A stretch of DNA of 64,000 nt from positions 1,798,001-1,862,000 of the forward strand of contig VNWV01000004.1 of the NCBI GenBank assembly GCA_009801085.1. The letters are read 5' to 3'. Source of the stretch: Lasiodiplodia sp. COLG20 (taxonomy: Eukaryota; Ascomycota; Dothideomycetes; Botryosphaeriales; Botryosphaeriaceae). The notes below the pieces were generated by a model that saw only the letters and a program-made list of their open reading frames with translations, was not told the origin of the DNA and ran no database searches. Positions 1 through 9,347 of the stretch are shown one piece after another (position 1 is the first letter of the stretch; each line of letters starts with the position of its first letter). A program made the translations under genes and the position numbers.

Positions 1-1
1 G

Positions 2-529
2 CAGCACAACCACGCCCGCCGCTCCTCCAGCGCCAGCGCCGACGAAGCGACGAGCAGCAGCAGCGGAGGCGGAGCAGGCGGCGGTGCCGGCGGTGCTCTC
101 GCCCTGCACCCGCCGCCGCCGCCTCCCGCCATCACGACGACGACGACGGCGTCGGCGCTGCAATATCCGCAGCCGCAGTCGAACTCTCATTCGCACTCGC
201 AGTCGCAGTCCCAGCAGAACAGCAACAGCAGCACCACAGGCCATTCGCACCAGCACCACCAGCACTCGTACTCGTACACGCAGGAGAACCAGCACCAGCA
301 GACGACGACATCGAAGACAACGACGACGGATGACCCGCCGTCGCTGCCGCACCCGGTGCTGTCGAACGGGTACCACCACCACAACGACAGCGACGGGTCG
401 TTTCAGGAGATTGGGCGAGGCGGCGTGATTAGCGGGCACCGGCACTTCCCGCATGATCGGGCGTGGTATCAGGGGGAGGATGAGGGGGAGGGGGACGGGG
501 AGGGGTGGGAGAAGAGGTTGAAGGTGTGA
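2..529 (+). CDS. C-terminal part of a His/Gln/Ser-rich protein (5' truncated by window edge)
   Basis: One frame is open from base 2 to the TGA ending at 529, giving 175 residues of a protein whose N-terminus lies outside the window. The visible part is low complexity: a Gly/Ala run, a Pro run, an Ile-Thr stretch, then alternating Ser-His-Gln (SHSHSQSQSQQ, HQHHQH). It ends in a less repetitive tail with GYHHH, SFQEIGRGGVISG and an acidic Glu/Gly block before EKRLKV. This composition is common in the disordered tails of fungal transcription or signalling proteins, but no domain is visible, so no function is assigned. The conserved-looking tail is why I prefer this frame over the Arg-rich overlapping frame. 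Confidence 0.7.
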   Translation, partial: QHNHARRSSSASADEATSSSSGGGAGGGAGGALALHPPPPPPAITTTTTASALQYPQPQSNSHSHSQSQSQQNSNSSTTGHSHQHHQHSYSYTQENQHQQTTTSKTTTTDDPPSLPHPVLSNGYHHHNDSDGSFQEIGRGGVISGHRHFPHDRAWYQGEDEGEGDGEGWEKRLKV

Positions 530-1220
530 GGGGTGAGTAGTGGTGGAGTTGGAGGGTTTTCGGGGTTTCTGGTGTTGTATTAATTTTTCCTTTCTTTTCC
601 TTTCCCGGTTTGCCTAACTCTGTCTCATTTAATGTCTGTTTTTTTTTTCTTTTGGAGGGTGGGGTTGGCAATGCGCGAGGGGAGGGCGAGAAAGATATAC
701 GCGCGTGCTGGCGAAAACTATTCTTGATTCGCGGACGGGTAAGGTGTGCTGTTTGAAGGGGAGATAAACGCGAAACGGCTGGCCAGGACAAACGGGAAAG
801 TCAAAGAGTCTGAAATACGAATCAAAACGATTTAATGTTTAATGGAAAGTCTACTAAGCCCAAGTCACAAACGGAGGAATTAGGAAGTTCGCGCTTCAGC
901 ATCACTCACTCCGTAAGCCCTCGCACCAATTCCGACATGGTGGAAGATAGAACCCAAAAGAAATACATTTTAGTGAGCCAAATGAAGGCGCGAATCTCTA
1001 CTACGCGTGATAAAGGTCCTCTAAAAATGAAGGGTCAAACAATAAAGACTCACAAAGCTCGCTCTCTTTATCAGGCTCGATGGTATCAGTAAAGCCCCCC
1101 AAAACGCCACGCTAAACCAGCCGTCTTGAAAATATTCAGGAACGAAGAAAACAAACGACTGCCCTCTCAGACAGTCTCTCTGAAGCAATGCCGCCCACAG
1201 GGAAAGGATAGACAAAGGGT
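530..1220. other. Intergenic region between convergent gene ends
   Basis: No credible gene. The two flanking genes end toward this stretch, so it should hold both 3' untranslated regions and their polyadenylation signals. The small ORFs here start in AT-rich UTR-like sequence and match nothing I recognise. Confidence 0.6.
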
Positions 1221-2340
1221 TTAGAAGAACTTCCGGAGGATCATGAACGCGAGAGCCCCGAGGACACCGTAGATGGCCTTGTCGATCCAGGCCGGCACAC
1301 CGTCGTCAAGCGGCCGCTGTTGCTGGCGCAGAGCCGGAGCAGCAGCAGCCGGCACGGTACGCGTCGGCGCGGGGATAGCGGGGGCGCCAGGCGCGGCAGC
1401 TCTCGGCGGCGCGGGCGGCGCAGCAGCAGTCGTGGTCGTAGTAGTCGGGGCTTGAGTCGGCGGGGCCTCAGCAGCTGGTTCGGTCGTCCTCGGCGGCGTC
1501 GCGGCTGACGTAGGTGTGTCATTATCTCCCGTCTTCTCCGCTGCCGCCGCCGCACCACCAGAAGACGAGCTACTCGCCTGCGCCTTCTCGCCCTCGCCGT
1601 CCTCCTTGGCCAAATCCTCCCTATACGCCAACCTCAGCTCCTCCGGCACCGCTTCTTCCTCCTCCTTCCCCTCCCCCTCCGCCTCCCGCGCCAACTCCTC
1701 CCTCTCCCTCATAATCTCCGCATTCGACCTACCCCCACACGCCGCACACCGATACGCGCCGCTCTCCCCCGCCATCTTCCTGCGCGCCGCCTCAGTGCTA
1801 TCGATCCCGCCAACCTGCCCCTTCGCATCCGTATCCATAAAACTCCTTATCGCGACGAGCGCCGTGCGGATGCCCCACGCCGGCTGCCACGTCTCCTCGT
1901 GGTGGCCTGAGATGGACAGGCAGATCTCGCGGTTGACTTCGAAGCGGCCCGTCGGCGTGACGAAGCGGAAAGATGGCGGGCGGAGGGGGTATTGCGCGGG
2001 CAGGATGATGCGGCCGTGGTAGAGGCCGTTGGCGTAGGGGGAGGGTGCGGGTGGACCGCGTAACGTGAAGTGCCATTCGAAGAGGTTGTCTTCGAGGGGT
2101 TCGGCGTGGTAGTCGGCGGAGGCGTGGGAGGCGAGTTCGGCGGCTTCTTTGACTGTTGGTGGTGTTAGTGGTTGGTGGGTGGGGTGCGCGGGTGCGTTGG
2201 TTGGTTGGGTGGGTGAGGTCGCGGGTCGGGCGGGTGGGGAGGAGCGAGCGAGGGAAAGAGAAGCCGGAATGCAAGGGCGGGAACGTACGGATGCGCTTGA
2301 TGGTGGGGTTCTTGGTGTTGAATTGGCCGCGCGTCGTCAT
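1221..2340 (-). CDS. UBE2J1: Tail-anchored ubiquitin-conjugating enzyme E2, UBE2J1/Ubc6 type
   Basis: E2 enzymes of this class accept ubiquitin from E1 at the ER membrane and work in ER-associated degradation. Exon 1 is 2289-2340, the intron is 2153-2288 (GTACGT...ACAG), and exon 2 is 1221-2152. The join restores IKRILKEAAEL, and the total is 327 aa. The UBC fold spans roughly residues 5-160. The active-site stretch reads ICLSISGHHEETWQP with the catalytic Cys near residue 95. A CAACGG pair follows, as in animal UBE2J1. Next come an acidic region, a Pro/Thr/Ala linker, and a hydrophobic C-terminal helix (AIYGVLGALAFMIL) before RKFF, which is the tail anchor. UBE2J1 resembles it more closely than yeast Ubc6 around the active site. 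Confidence 0.93.
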
Positions 2341-3497
2341 TTTGGGCGGGATTGGGGGTGTAGGAGGGGCTGCGGATGGGTGTGTTCAGGACATGCGCCG
2401 AGAGGATGAGAGGTTTAGAATATGGATGCAGGTAGCTGAAAGCGGGCTGCAACGTGGAGGTTCCGAGCTTGTGACGGAGCTGACGTCGGCGCTTCCGCAG
2501 CTTCTACGGTCGGCGGGATGTGCCTGCGTGGTAGGCTGGTTTCGCCCGCCGTACTAGTTTCAATGACCTCGCCCTTTTTGTGCCACCACACCTCTTCTTG
2601 CTCGTTCCGTCAGCGCTGATCGCAAGGCTGAATTGCAGCCTCACTCGTATCCAAAATCCCCATCCAAGCGCGTTGTATACCCTTTCGATGCAAGAGCGTT
2701 CATAGTCCATCGCATGCCGCTGAATACCCCATCTTGTATACCTCGGGAGAGCTTACCATGACCGTTTGTGTTCGCAGGCTGTTGTTGAATGCAAACGTGA
2801 CTTCGGACTGGCTCACTCATCCTCTAATTTTCCCCCGTATGCTGAGATTCGGCCTGTTGCGACGTGGAAGATGCCCGTGGATTGGATCACTTGAATCGCG
2901 CTGCCTTTGCGGGCAAGGCTCACTGGCTTGGGACGTGAAGTTCGCGCAGCTATGTTTGCCTGAGCCTCACGCAACGGGAATCAGTGCTCAGAGACGGTGG
3001 CTGGCTGACAGGTGCCCGACGAGTGCTCAGGACACGCCACGTCTACACATTACAGCATGGCAGCAAGGCTCCACCGTGGGTCAAATGATTGGCTCTCATG
3101 AGCGGACAGCAACCTCGCTGCTTTTACGCAATCTATGTGAAAGGGCGAGGTTCTCTTGGCAGCATTATGAATCTACTGCTGTCCCCGAGGCGATCTCAGC
3201 ACCTACTCGCCTCTCCTCCCGGCGCCACCGCCAATCACGTTATACTTCAGCCTTGTGGCCGCTTTTACCGCGCTCCCGATCCGGTCACACAAAGTCGACA
3301 GCCTTGCATCAGCTCGCCCTTTTCCTCGCTTTTGTGGCGCACCATCTTCCAATCGCTGGTCGCGATGGAGGAACCCTGGTCGGTTTTTTTTTTAGTACTG
3401 ACTTAGAAAAAGGGCGGATACAACGAGGCTGTGCAGTGCTTTTAGCCTCCAGACCGATGATCCAGGAGCCGAGTCACATCTAGACCCATGTGTTCCA
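2341..3497. other. Divergent promoter region; probable 5' exon of the C2H2 gene not resolved
   Basis: This region separates the divergent E2 enzyme and C2H2 genes. A 249-codon frame (2734-3483) and a 105-codon frame (3089-3406) lie on the plus strand, but neither looks like a conserved protein. The C2H2 gene has no in-frame ATG near its 5' end, so part of its first exon probably lies here. Confidence 0.4.
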
Positions 3498-4760
3498 TTG
3501 CAACCCGAGTCTGGACCGTTCGGCGCTGACTGGCTTCATGCTGGGTCTGAGCTTCCTTTCGAGCACTTCGCCGAGGATCTAAGTGGTCGACCTTATTACC
3601 CTACCAATTTGGAAACCTCAACGTCAGTGGAAAGCTACACGTTCAACTCTGATGGCTTTTCTCAACCTGACATCACGACATTGGGCTACCACAACAGCGT
3701 TCAGTCTCTGGTTCAAGCCTCGACGACCGCCTACCCTTCACTGCCAGGACTCCTGTCGGACCAATCCACCACCAATGACTGGGCTAACGTGCCAATGCCC
3801 GAAGCCATATCCGGGCTCAATACTGCGATGGTCGAGGGCATTAATGAGTTTGCGCATGGAAACCTACAGGGTTTCCTTGGAGGCCCGGTTCCCAACTTCA
3901 ATTACACGGATACCGCCGATCCCAACCAACTAGACCACAAGGCACTGAACGGCTTTGCCCCAACTCAGGCTTCCAAAGTCTCACCTTCCAAAGAGCAGGG
4001 TACAGCCTTGACGTCACTTTATCGTCTGCGTCAAACTTCAGGCTCAACGAACACGAACGTTTCAGCACCATACAGCTGTGCGACTTGCAGCCTCCGCTTC
4101 GAAGACCTTTACACGTTCGAGAGGCATTCGTCAGCCCAGCACCATGCATGGGCTTGCCCGATTCCGATTTGCGACTTGACGTTTCAATACCGAGATTATA
4201 TTCCGGGTCACATTCGACACGCACATTCCGAGCTTCGTGCATGCAATCAGTGCAAGTCAACCTTCTCAAGCTATATTATCCTTGGATACCATGCCTCTGA
4301 AACTGGCCATGCGTCTTTCTTCTGTCCAGAGGAAGACTGTGGGAAGACCTACTCTCGCTTCGATGTCTTCCGGCGACACCTGGACACCCATCGCTCCAAT
4401 GTCCGACGCTTTCCATGCCAGCACTGCAGGAAATACCGTGGAGCCAATGGCTTCAAGCGCAAGGATCACCTGACCCAGCATTTGCGGAACTATCACCACA
4501 TCGGAGTGGATGATGTCTCTGGCAATTCTCGGTCCTGTCCACACGAAGACTGCTCAGAGTGGAGGCCGGAGGGCACTCGACATGATCAACAAGCCTTTCA
4601 GAAGAGCTCCGACTACATCGCTCACATGAGGAAGGTTCACAAGGAATCGGAGTTCCCATGCACAGAGCCGGGTTGCGAGCGCACCGGGCCCAAGGGCTAC
4701 TTCCGGATGAGGGATCTTCAGAAGCACAAACTCAAGGAGCATGGAATTCCTATTGAGTGA
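3498..4760 (+). CDS. Multi-finger C2H2 zinc-finger protein (start uncertain)
   Basis: Probable nucleic-acid-binding regulator with several C2H2-type fingers in its C-terminal half. The first pairs are CATC...H..SAQH, then CPIPICD...HIRHAH, CNQC...H, a classical CPEEDCGKTYSRFDVFRRHLDTH, CQHC...HLRNYH, CPHEDC...HMRKVH and CTEPGC...HKLKEH. The N-terminal half is Ser/Thr/Asp-rich and probably an activation or disordered region. The frame is open from 3402, but there is no ATG before 3795, and 3498 is only a TTG. An upstream exon is therefore likely, and the limit given is the part that reads as coding. A textbook intron-like stretch follows the stop at 4781-4832 (GTACGT, GCTAAC, TGTAG), apparently in the 3' UTR. 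Targets are unknown. Confidence 0.8.
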   Translation: MQPESGPFGADWLHAGSELPFEHFAEDLSGRPYYPTNLETSTSVESYTFNSDGFSQPDITTLGYHNSVQSLVQASTTAYPSLPGLLSDQSTTNDWANVPMPEAISGLNTAMVEGINEFAHGNLQGFLGGPVPNFNYTDTADPNQLDHKALNGFAPTQASKVSPSKEQGTALTSLYRLRQTSGSTNTNVSAPYSCATCSLRFEDLYTFERHSSAQHHAWACPIPICDLTFQYRDYIPGHIRHAHSELRACNQCKSTFSSYIILGYHASETGHASFFCPEEDCGKTYSRFDVFRRHLDTHRSNVRRFPCQHCRKYRGANGFKRKDHLTQHLRNYHHIGVDDVSGNSRSCPHEDCSEWRPEGTRHDQQAFQKSSDYIAHMRKVHKESEFPCTEPGCERTGPKGYFRMRDLQKHKLKEHGIPIE

Positions 4761-4780
4761 TGGAGCTCTTCTCGCTTCCA

Positions 4781-4832
4781 GTACGTGATATCCGGCGGGT
4801 GGAAAGGTAGTCAGCTAACTATTGCAATGTAG
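4781..4832 (+). other. Likely 3' UTR intron of the C2H2 gene
   Basis: GTACGT at the 5' end, GCTAAC branch-like motif and TGTAG at the 3' end, 52 nt, typical of this genome's introns, but located 20 nt after the stop codon. It could also mark an alternative 3' exon. Confidence 0.5.
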
Positions 4833-6107
4833 GGACTCTCCAAGGTCTAGGTCACAGCCACGAAACACGTGGAAGCTTGGGTCATCAGATTGCCAAATTC
4901 CTAATTTGTTATTGATTTTTATTTCTTTCTGCTTGTTTTTTCTGCACTGAGATTCATCAACGTAGAGGAAAAGAAAAAAAAAACAGGAAAATGATTAAAT
5001 CTTAGAAGCCAGTAACGAAATGATTTCGGACTATGTTGGCGTTAGGTAGCAATTTATGTTTTTCACAAAACCTTCGGGTCGGTTCGTGGTTAGGACAACT
5101 ACCACCTCGCCTATCGTTCGTGCGTCATTCCCATAATTCTACATCTCATCGTCGTTCTTCTTAAAACCGTTCCGCGGGTGACTAAATGGCGGCATTATAC
5201 TTCAGCTCTCAGACGAGACTTTGTCTTTCCATGACCGAGTGTTCATTTCACAGCAGCTCTAAAGTTAGTTAGAGAAGAGCGCTCAGATGATTATTATGCA
5301 CCATTGATTTTTTTTTTTAGGACAACAGCCCGTTGCTTTCAATTAGGATTTACCACTTCCCTAAGCAGTTGTCGAGTACTCATGCAGTTTCCCATTCCAA
5401 TTATCATCAAGACTTAATGACACCGTTCCATCAATTCTAATCTTTTTTCTATGATTTTTCTAAGCATAACCCCATAAACGCTGACATCAATGAATCTCCC
5501 GGCTATAAGTACCATACTAACTTTTGTGCTTTGTACCTAAAGTTTTGTAAGAACTCTTATCTAGAATTTCCGTAGTTCAAGCAAATAGCCTGCTCCCAGA
5601 CTCCGCAGGCTCCTGCTTATCAGACGCAGGAAGCAGCTCGGCTGCAGTGGCGGAACGTCGGCTGAACCTCTCAGTCATAACTGGCAAGATCTTCGCGACG
5701 CGCCACCAGTTGGACTTCAGCCGACGTTTAGTCGGTGCAGCCGAGCTGCACAGTATGGGTTCAGACGTTCGACGTTTAACATGTCAGAGCATATAGCACA
5801 CCAACTGCATTTCGAAGCTGCGTGGCATGAGTCCAGACGTTCGATCTTCAACATGGAGCGAACCAAGTGCTATTTCGTCCTATTTAGAAGTGTGTTCTTA
5901 GTAATTAAATGCATATGTTTTCGACATCAGACGCGTTCCCTGCGAGTTCCGCTTTGCGTTTGGCCATTTTCCAATTACGTCATCGAACCCTTGTATGACC
6001 GAAAATCTTTAGACATTCTGGACTGCCTGTCACAATGTTGCTCTATCAGAAGCAAGCAATGGCTGCACAAAGGAAAGTATTAGTCGCCTTTTCCATGATA
6101 TTAGCGT
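4833..6107. other. AT-rich intergenic region with an inverted repeat
   Basis: Gene ends converge here (C2H2 on plus, HET on minus). The sequence is AT-rich with homopolymer runs, and no frame exceeds 100 codons. The only structure I see is the inverted and direct repeats at 5633-5855, listed separately. Confidence 0.5.
5633..5749. repeat. Imperfect inverted repeat, 34-bp arms
   Basis: The left arm 5633-5666 begins GCAGCTCGGCTGCA and ends ACGTCGGCTGAA. The right arm 5716-5749 is its reverse complement apart from the central 7-8 bases. The arms are separated by 49 bp, which itself contains AACTGG/CCAGTT. Downstream, a 22-bp near-direct repeat starting CAGACGTTCGA occurs at 5762-5783 and 5834-5855. 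It could be the remnant of a foldback element or a hairpin-forming site. Confidence 0.65.
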
Positions 6108-8021
6108 TCAAATGATATTGATTGTCTTGAATGGTTCATTTCCTCCCATCATCTCGCCATCCATTATACCGTGAACATAAGCTTCACCAACAATGCACCA
6201 AGCTTCGGCCATACATCTACGTAACACGAGAGGTACGGAAGTACCCACAACAATCCAAATAAAGTCTCCAACCTGCATTCCGTAAGGCCCGATGCCCAGG
6301 TATCCTTCAGACGTTTTGAAGGCTTGTCTCCGACGGAGCTTACGGCGAGCAATTGCTGCATACCTGGCAGCCTTGACTTGACTTGTACTTCCTCTCTCAT
6401 CACCAACTAACGCTTGGTAGCCAGCCCTCAGGTCTTCGGTCGCCCGCTCCGTTTCGTAGTTGTAGACTTGTCCCCGGTCGGCAATGGGCGTCTTCCATAA
6501 TGCCTCGGCAACTTTCTCGTCTGTGTTGTAGATAGAGTTGGGTTCGCTTAACAACCCATTTAAACCAGACAACCACGCGGAGAGCTGATGGTCCCGCACT
6601 GTCTCATTATCGGAGTCAGCATCTTTATGCGGCAGAATGCCGCTCAGCACGCTAACGTAATCGACACTGACTGCCGAAAGCGCGAGGCCGCCGTTAAACC
6701 CGAAAGACCAATCCGCTACCGTCTGACCCATATTTCCGCTGGCGCTGTACGCGCTTTTCTTCCACCCGCCCCGGACCCTGAAAACGGATCCGATGCTCAA
6801 CGGTCTGGGAAGATCTCCAGAAGCCCAGTCCGGCGCCCAGGACGGAGAATCAGCGGCGGCGAAATCTTTTCCAGGGCCCTGCAATCCGCAGAAAGACAGC
6901 ACGTCCAACCCGTAATACACCAAGCACTTCCTCGCCACCTCGACCCTCATCTCCCCCCACCCCCTCGAATAATCCGGCCTGATGCCGAGCCCCGCCGCGT
7001 CATTAGCCAAGCTCAGCAAGCCGTACACGAAATCCCTTTCATCCGACGCCTCCAGCGGCGCGGCGTCCGTGTCCGTCGCCAGCATACTAAGCAGCAGCAG
7101 CAGCGGCTGCTGGCCGCGCACCCACGGGTATCCGACGGTGACAACGCCCCCAAGCTTCTTCGTCAGCGTCGTCGCGGCGGCCGTCGACAGGTGTCCCTGC
7201 GGCATGACGGCCTGCAGGTAGTCGCGCACGCCCATGAGGATCCAGCACGCAGTCCACAGGTCCTCCCACTCCATCGCGTCCGCGCCGCAGGCCAGCCACG
7301 CCTTCTGCGACAACGCGACTTCCTGCAGCACCCACACGCGCCGGAACCAGGGGCGGTCGAGGAGCGAGAAGATGGCGGAGAGCTTGGAGGCGCGGTCGGT
7401 GCAGAGGAAGTAGAGGATGCCGTCGAGGGACTTGCGCACGGCGATTTCGAAGGTGTCGGCGGAGGAGAAGCGGAAGGAGGGCCACGAGTCGACGTGTTGG
7501 AGTGGTTCGGCGTAGCGCATGTCAGTGAGGGTGCGCAGGGTGCGGAAGGCGAGGGGGCTGTGGGAGTGGGAGGGGCCGAGCCAGACGCGGACGCTGTGGG
7601 CGCTTTGGAAGATTTGGCCCATGAGGGAGACTTGCTGCGTTTTTTCTGCTTGGTCGGACTGGTTGATGCAGATGGCGTCGACCCACAGGCACGTTTCGTT
7701 TGGGGGTTGGTCCCGCAGTTCCAGGGCCAGCTGGCGGAGGGCAGTCTCTAGGTTTATTGTGGCGGGGAATGGCCGCCCGTTTACTGATATTGGCTTCGTG
7801 ATGTTTGGATCTCCCCATACGTATGATAGGGCCGTGTAACGGAGGCTGTGCCCAAGTCGTGCATTTTCCAGGGTGCAGCGGATGACCGGTTCGTCTGCGG
7901 GGTCCTGTGGATGCTCCAGTGTCTGCAGGTATATGACGCGGATCTCATTGTTTGACGTATCGATAGGCTGGTATTCGAAACGGAAATTTTCCCTCTCGCC
8001 TGCGTCGGATGTTGATGTCAT
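6108..8021 (-). CDS. HET-domain (heterokaryon incompatibility) protein
   Basis: Single-exon gene of 637 aa. HET domains are found in fungal non-self recognition proteins that trigger cell death when incompatible hyphae fuse; many genomes carry dozens of unassigned members. The domain is at residues 60-240: YTALSYVWGD near 62-71, LWVDAICINQSD near 112-123, then RVWLG and RVWVLQEVALS near 228-238. These are the usual HET boxes. The C-terminal two thirds are less conserved, with no STAND/NACHT ATPase or WD repeats visible. GC content is high through the middle, which creates long antisense frames that are shadows. The gene appears intact. Its incompatibility partner, if any, is not recognisable here. 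Confidence 0.92.
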   Translation of the reverse strand: MTSTSDAGERENFRFEYQPIDTSNNEIRVIYLQTLEHPQDPADEPVIRCTLENARLGHSLRYTALSYVWGDPNITKPISVNGRPFPATINLETALRQLALELRDQPPNETCLWVDAICINQSDQAEKTQQVSLMGQIFQSAHSVRVWLGPSHSHSPLAFRTLRTLTDMRYAEPLQHVDSWPSFRFSSADTFEIAVRKSLDGILYFLCTDRASKLSAIFSLLDRPWFRRVWVLQEVALSQKAWLACGADAMEWEDLWTACWILMGVRDYLQAVMPQGHLSTAAATTLTKKLGGVVTVGYPWVRGQQPLLLLLSMLATDTDAAPLEASDERDFVYGLLSLANDAAGLGIRPDYSRGWGEMRVEVARKCLVYYGLDVLSFCGLQGPGKDFAAADSPSWAPDWASGDLPRPLSIGSVFRVRGGWKKSAYSASGNMGQTVADWSFGFNGGLALSAVSVDYVSVLSGILPHKDADSDNETVRDHQLSAWLSGLNGLLSEPNSIYNTDEKVAEALWKTPIADRGQVYNYETERATEDLRAGYQALVGDERGSTSQVKAARYAAIARRKLRRRQAFKTSEGYLGIGPYGMQVGDFIWIVVGTSVPLVLRRCMAEAWCIVGEAYVHGIMDGEMMGGNEPFKTINII

Positions 8022-8605
8022 TACGAAGATTAATTTTGTCTGCGCTCGAGGAGCCGGCCACTGATCCGTTGAGATGAAGCTTTGTCAGTCTTTGCACCGG
8101 GAATTTTGACCGTGCTGATGGGTTGCCGGAGGTGTGTGGAGGTGGAACCATTATGACCTTTGCTGATGGTGTGGTGTGGTAGGTACGGCCGCCACAGCCG
8201 CGGGGTAATGCGAGTGCGGGAAGCAGAAAGTGGGGCCATGGGGGCCGCAAAGAAAATAGCGCCTACGATTAACACGATGATTAAGATGGTAGAAAAATTA
8301 AGAGATATTGATTCGAATTATTCGATAAAGATTGAGAGTTGCGCATTCGTCCGAGAATCGCTTGTTCGTTCAAGTTCACTGGTGTAAATTGCAAAAAAAA
8401 AAAGATTTAAGTAACTCGAAAAGTAACTGAGTTACCATTCTGTTTCAACACCTCGCGCCATGAACTCAGGGGCATCAGAGTACATGGTACAAATTATATT
8501 TCTTATCCCGCTATATATATAATCCAGACATTAGCAAGACTCAAACGGACAGAAGAAAATGCGTTGTCAATTACAAATGCGGAACAGCCTTATACTCGTA
8601 GAAAA
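8022..8605. other. Intergenic, promoter side of the HET gene
   Basis: Contains the HET gene 5' region and an AT-rich stretch with a TATATATA run near 8511-8520. No gene seen. Confidence 0.5.
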
Positions 8606-9240
8606 TTATGAACTTGGGAGCCATCCTACGTTCTCCATCGGCCAGCGCAGCCAAAGCGTCTTGGAAGGCTCCATGGCGTCGTAAATCCCTGACAGAAGAT
8701 GACTAGGCCAGCCATGCATCATCCAACTTCGTTGCATTTGCTTGATCAGCACTACAAAGTAAGCAAACAGTGTCAGCGCCGCCGGTTGATGTTGTTGCAA
8801 GCGAAGGATGAAGTGGTCGGAAATATTGTGCATCCAGGCGAACACGTCCTTTGCATGCGTAGTAGCATGAGCTTGAGATCCATCAAACACAGTAGAGAAA
8901 CACATAGACAGCTGTTTAAGTGTTGTCATGTATGTGGCCAGTCTGGGTCTCCTGCCATATGTCTAGCAAGTAATTGACGAAGGTCTGCGATGGGCTCAGG
9001 CTCCAACGATGGGCCAGACTCCGAACTGAATTCTTCAAAAACTCTGCAATGCTGTATTCTAGATGATGGCATAAATCGAAAAGTGTCTGGTTTCCGATTG
9101 GCCACGAGCGGGCCAAAATGCGCCATATTCAATCCGACAACTAATTGAACACCTAACGTACAAACAAGTGGAGCACGCATTTCAGACCCCGACAGGTAAG
9201 CTTGCCTATATACATGTAGCCGAGGGAATACAGATATCAA
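8606..9240 (-). pseudogene. Relic of a Zn2Cys6-type regulator (C-terminal fragment only)
   Basis: The frame 8606-8929 encodes a segment that closely follows the C-terminal end of Upc2-like fungal Zn2Cys6 transcription factors. It has a DVFAW box, then ALTLFAYFVVLIKQMQRSW, HGWPSHLLSGIY and the closing LWLRWPMENVGW. Upstream on the same strand, two short frames (to 9116 and 9240) do not show the expected middle domain, and there is no zinc-cluster exon before the neighbouring gene ends at 9348. The simplest reading is a truncated copy left by deletion or decay. I cannot exclude a short expressed protein. The exact upstream limit is arbitrary. Confidence 0.55.
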
Positions 9241-9347
9241 CGAAAGTTGTTGTTATGATAAGAAAAGGGAAGGGTGAGAAACGTAGAAGGTGTAAAAAAA
9301 GTAAAGAAGGGAAGGAACACAGAACATTAACACCTCTCCAATCCCCC

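Noticed and set aside
2734..3483. 249-codon plus-strand frame upstream of the C2H2 gene
   Set aside because: No domain or coding-like conservation; ends before the C2H2 frame and in a different phase. May contain a first exon but not as one ORF.
6588..7751. 387-codon plus-strand frame
   Set aside because: Lies antisense to the HET domain gene and is Arg/Gly/Ala-rich, an artefact of GC-rich codons on the other strand.
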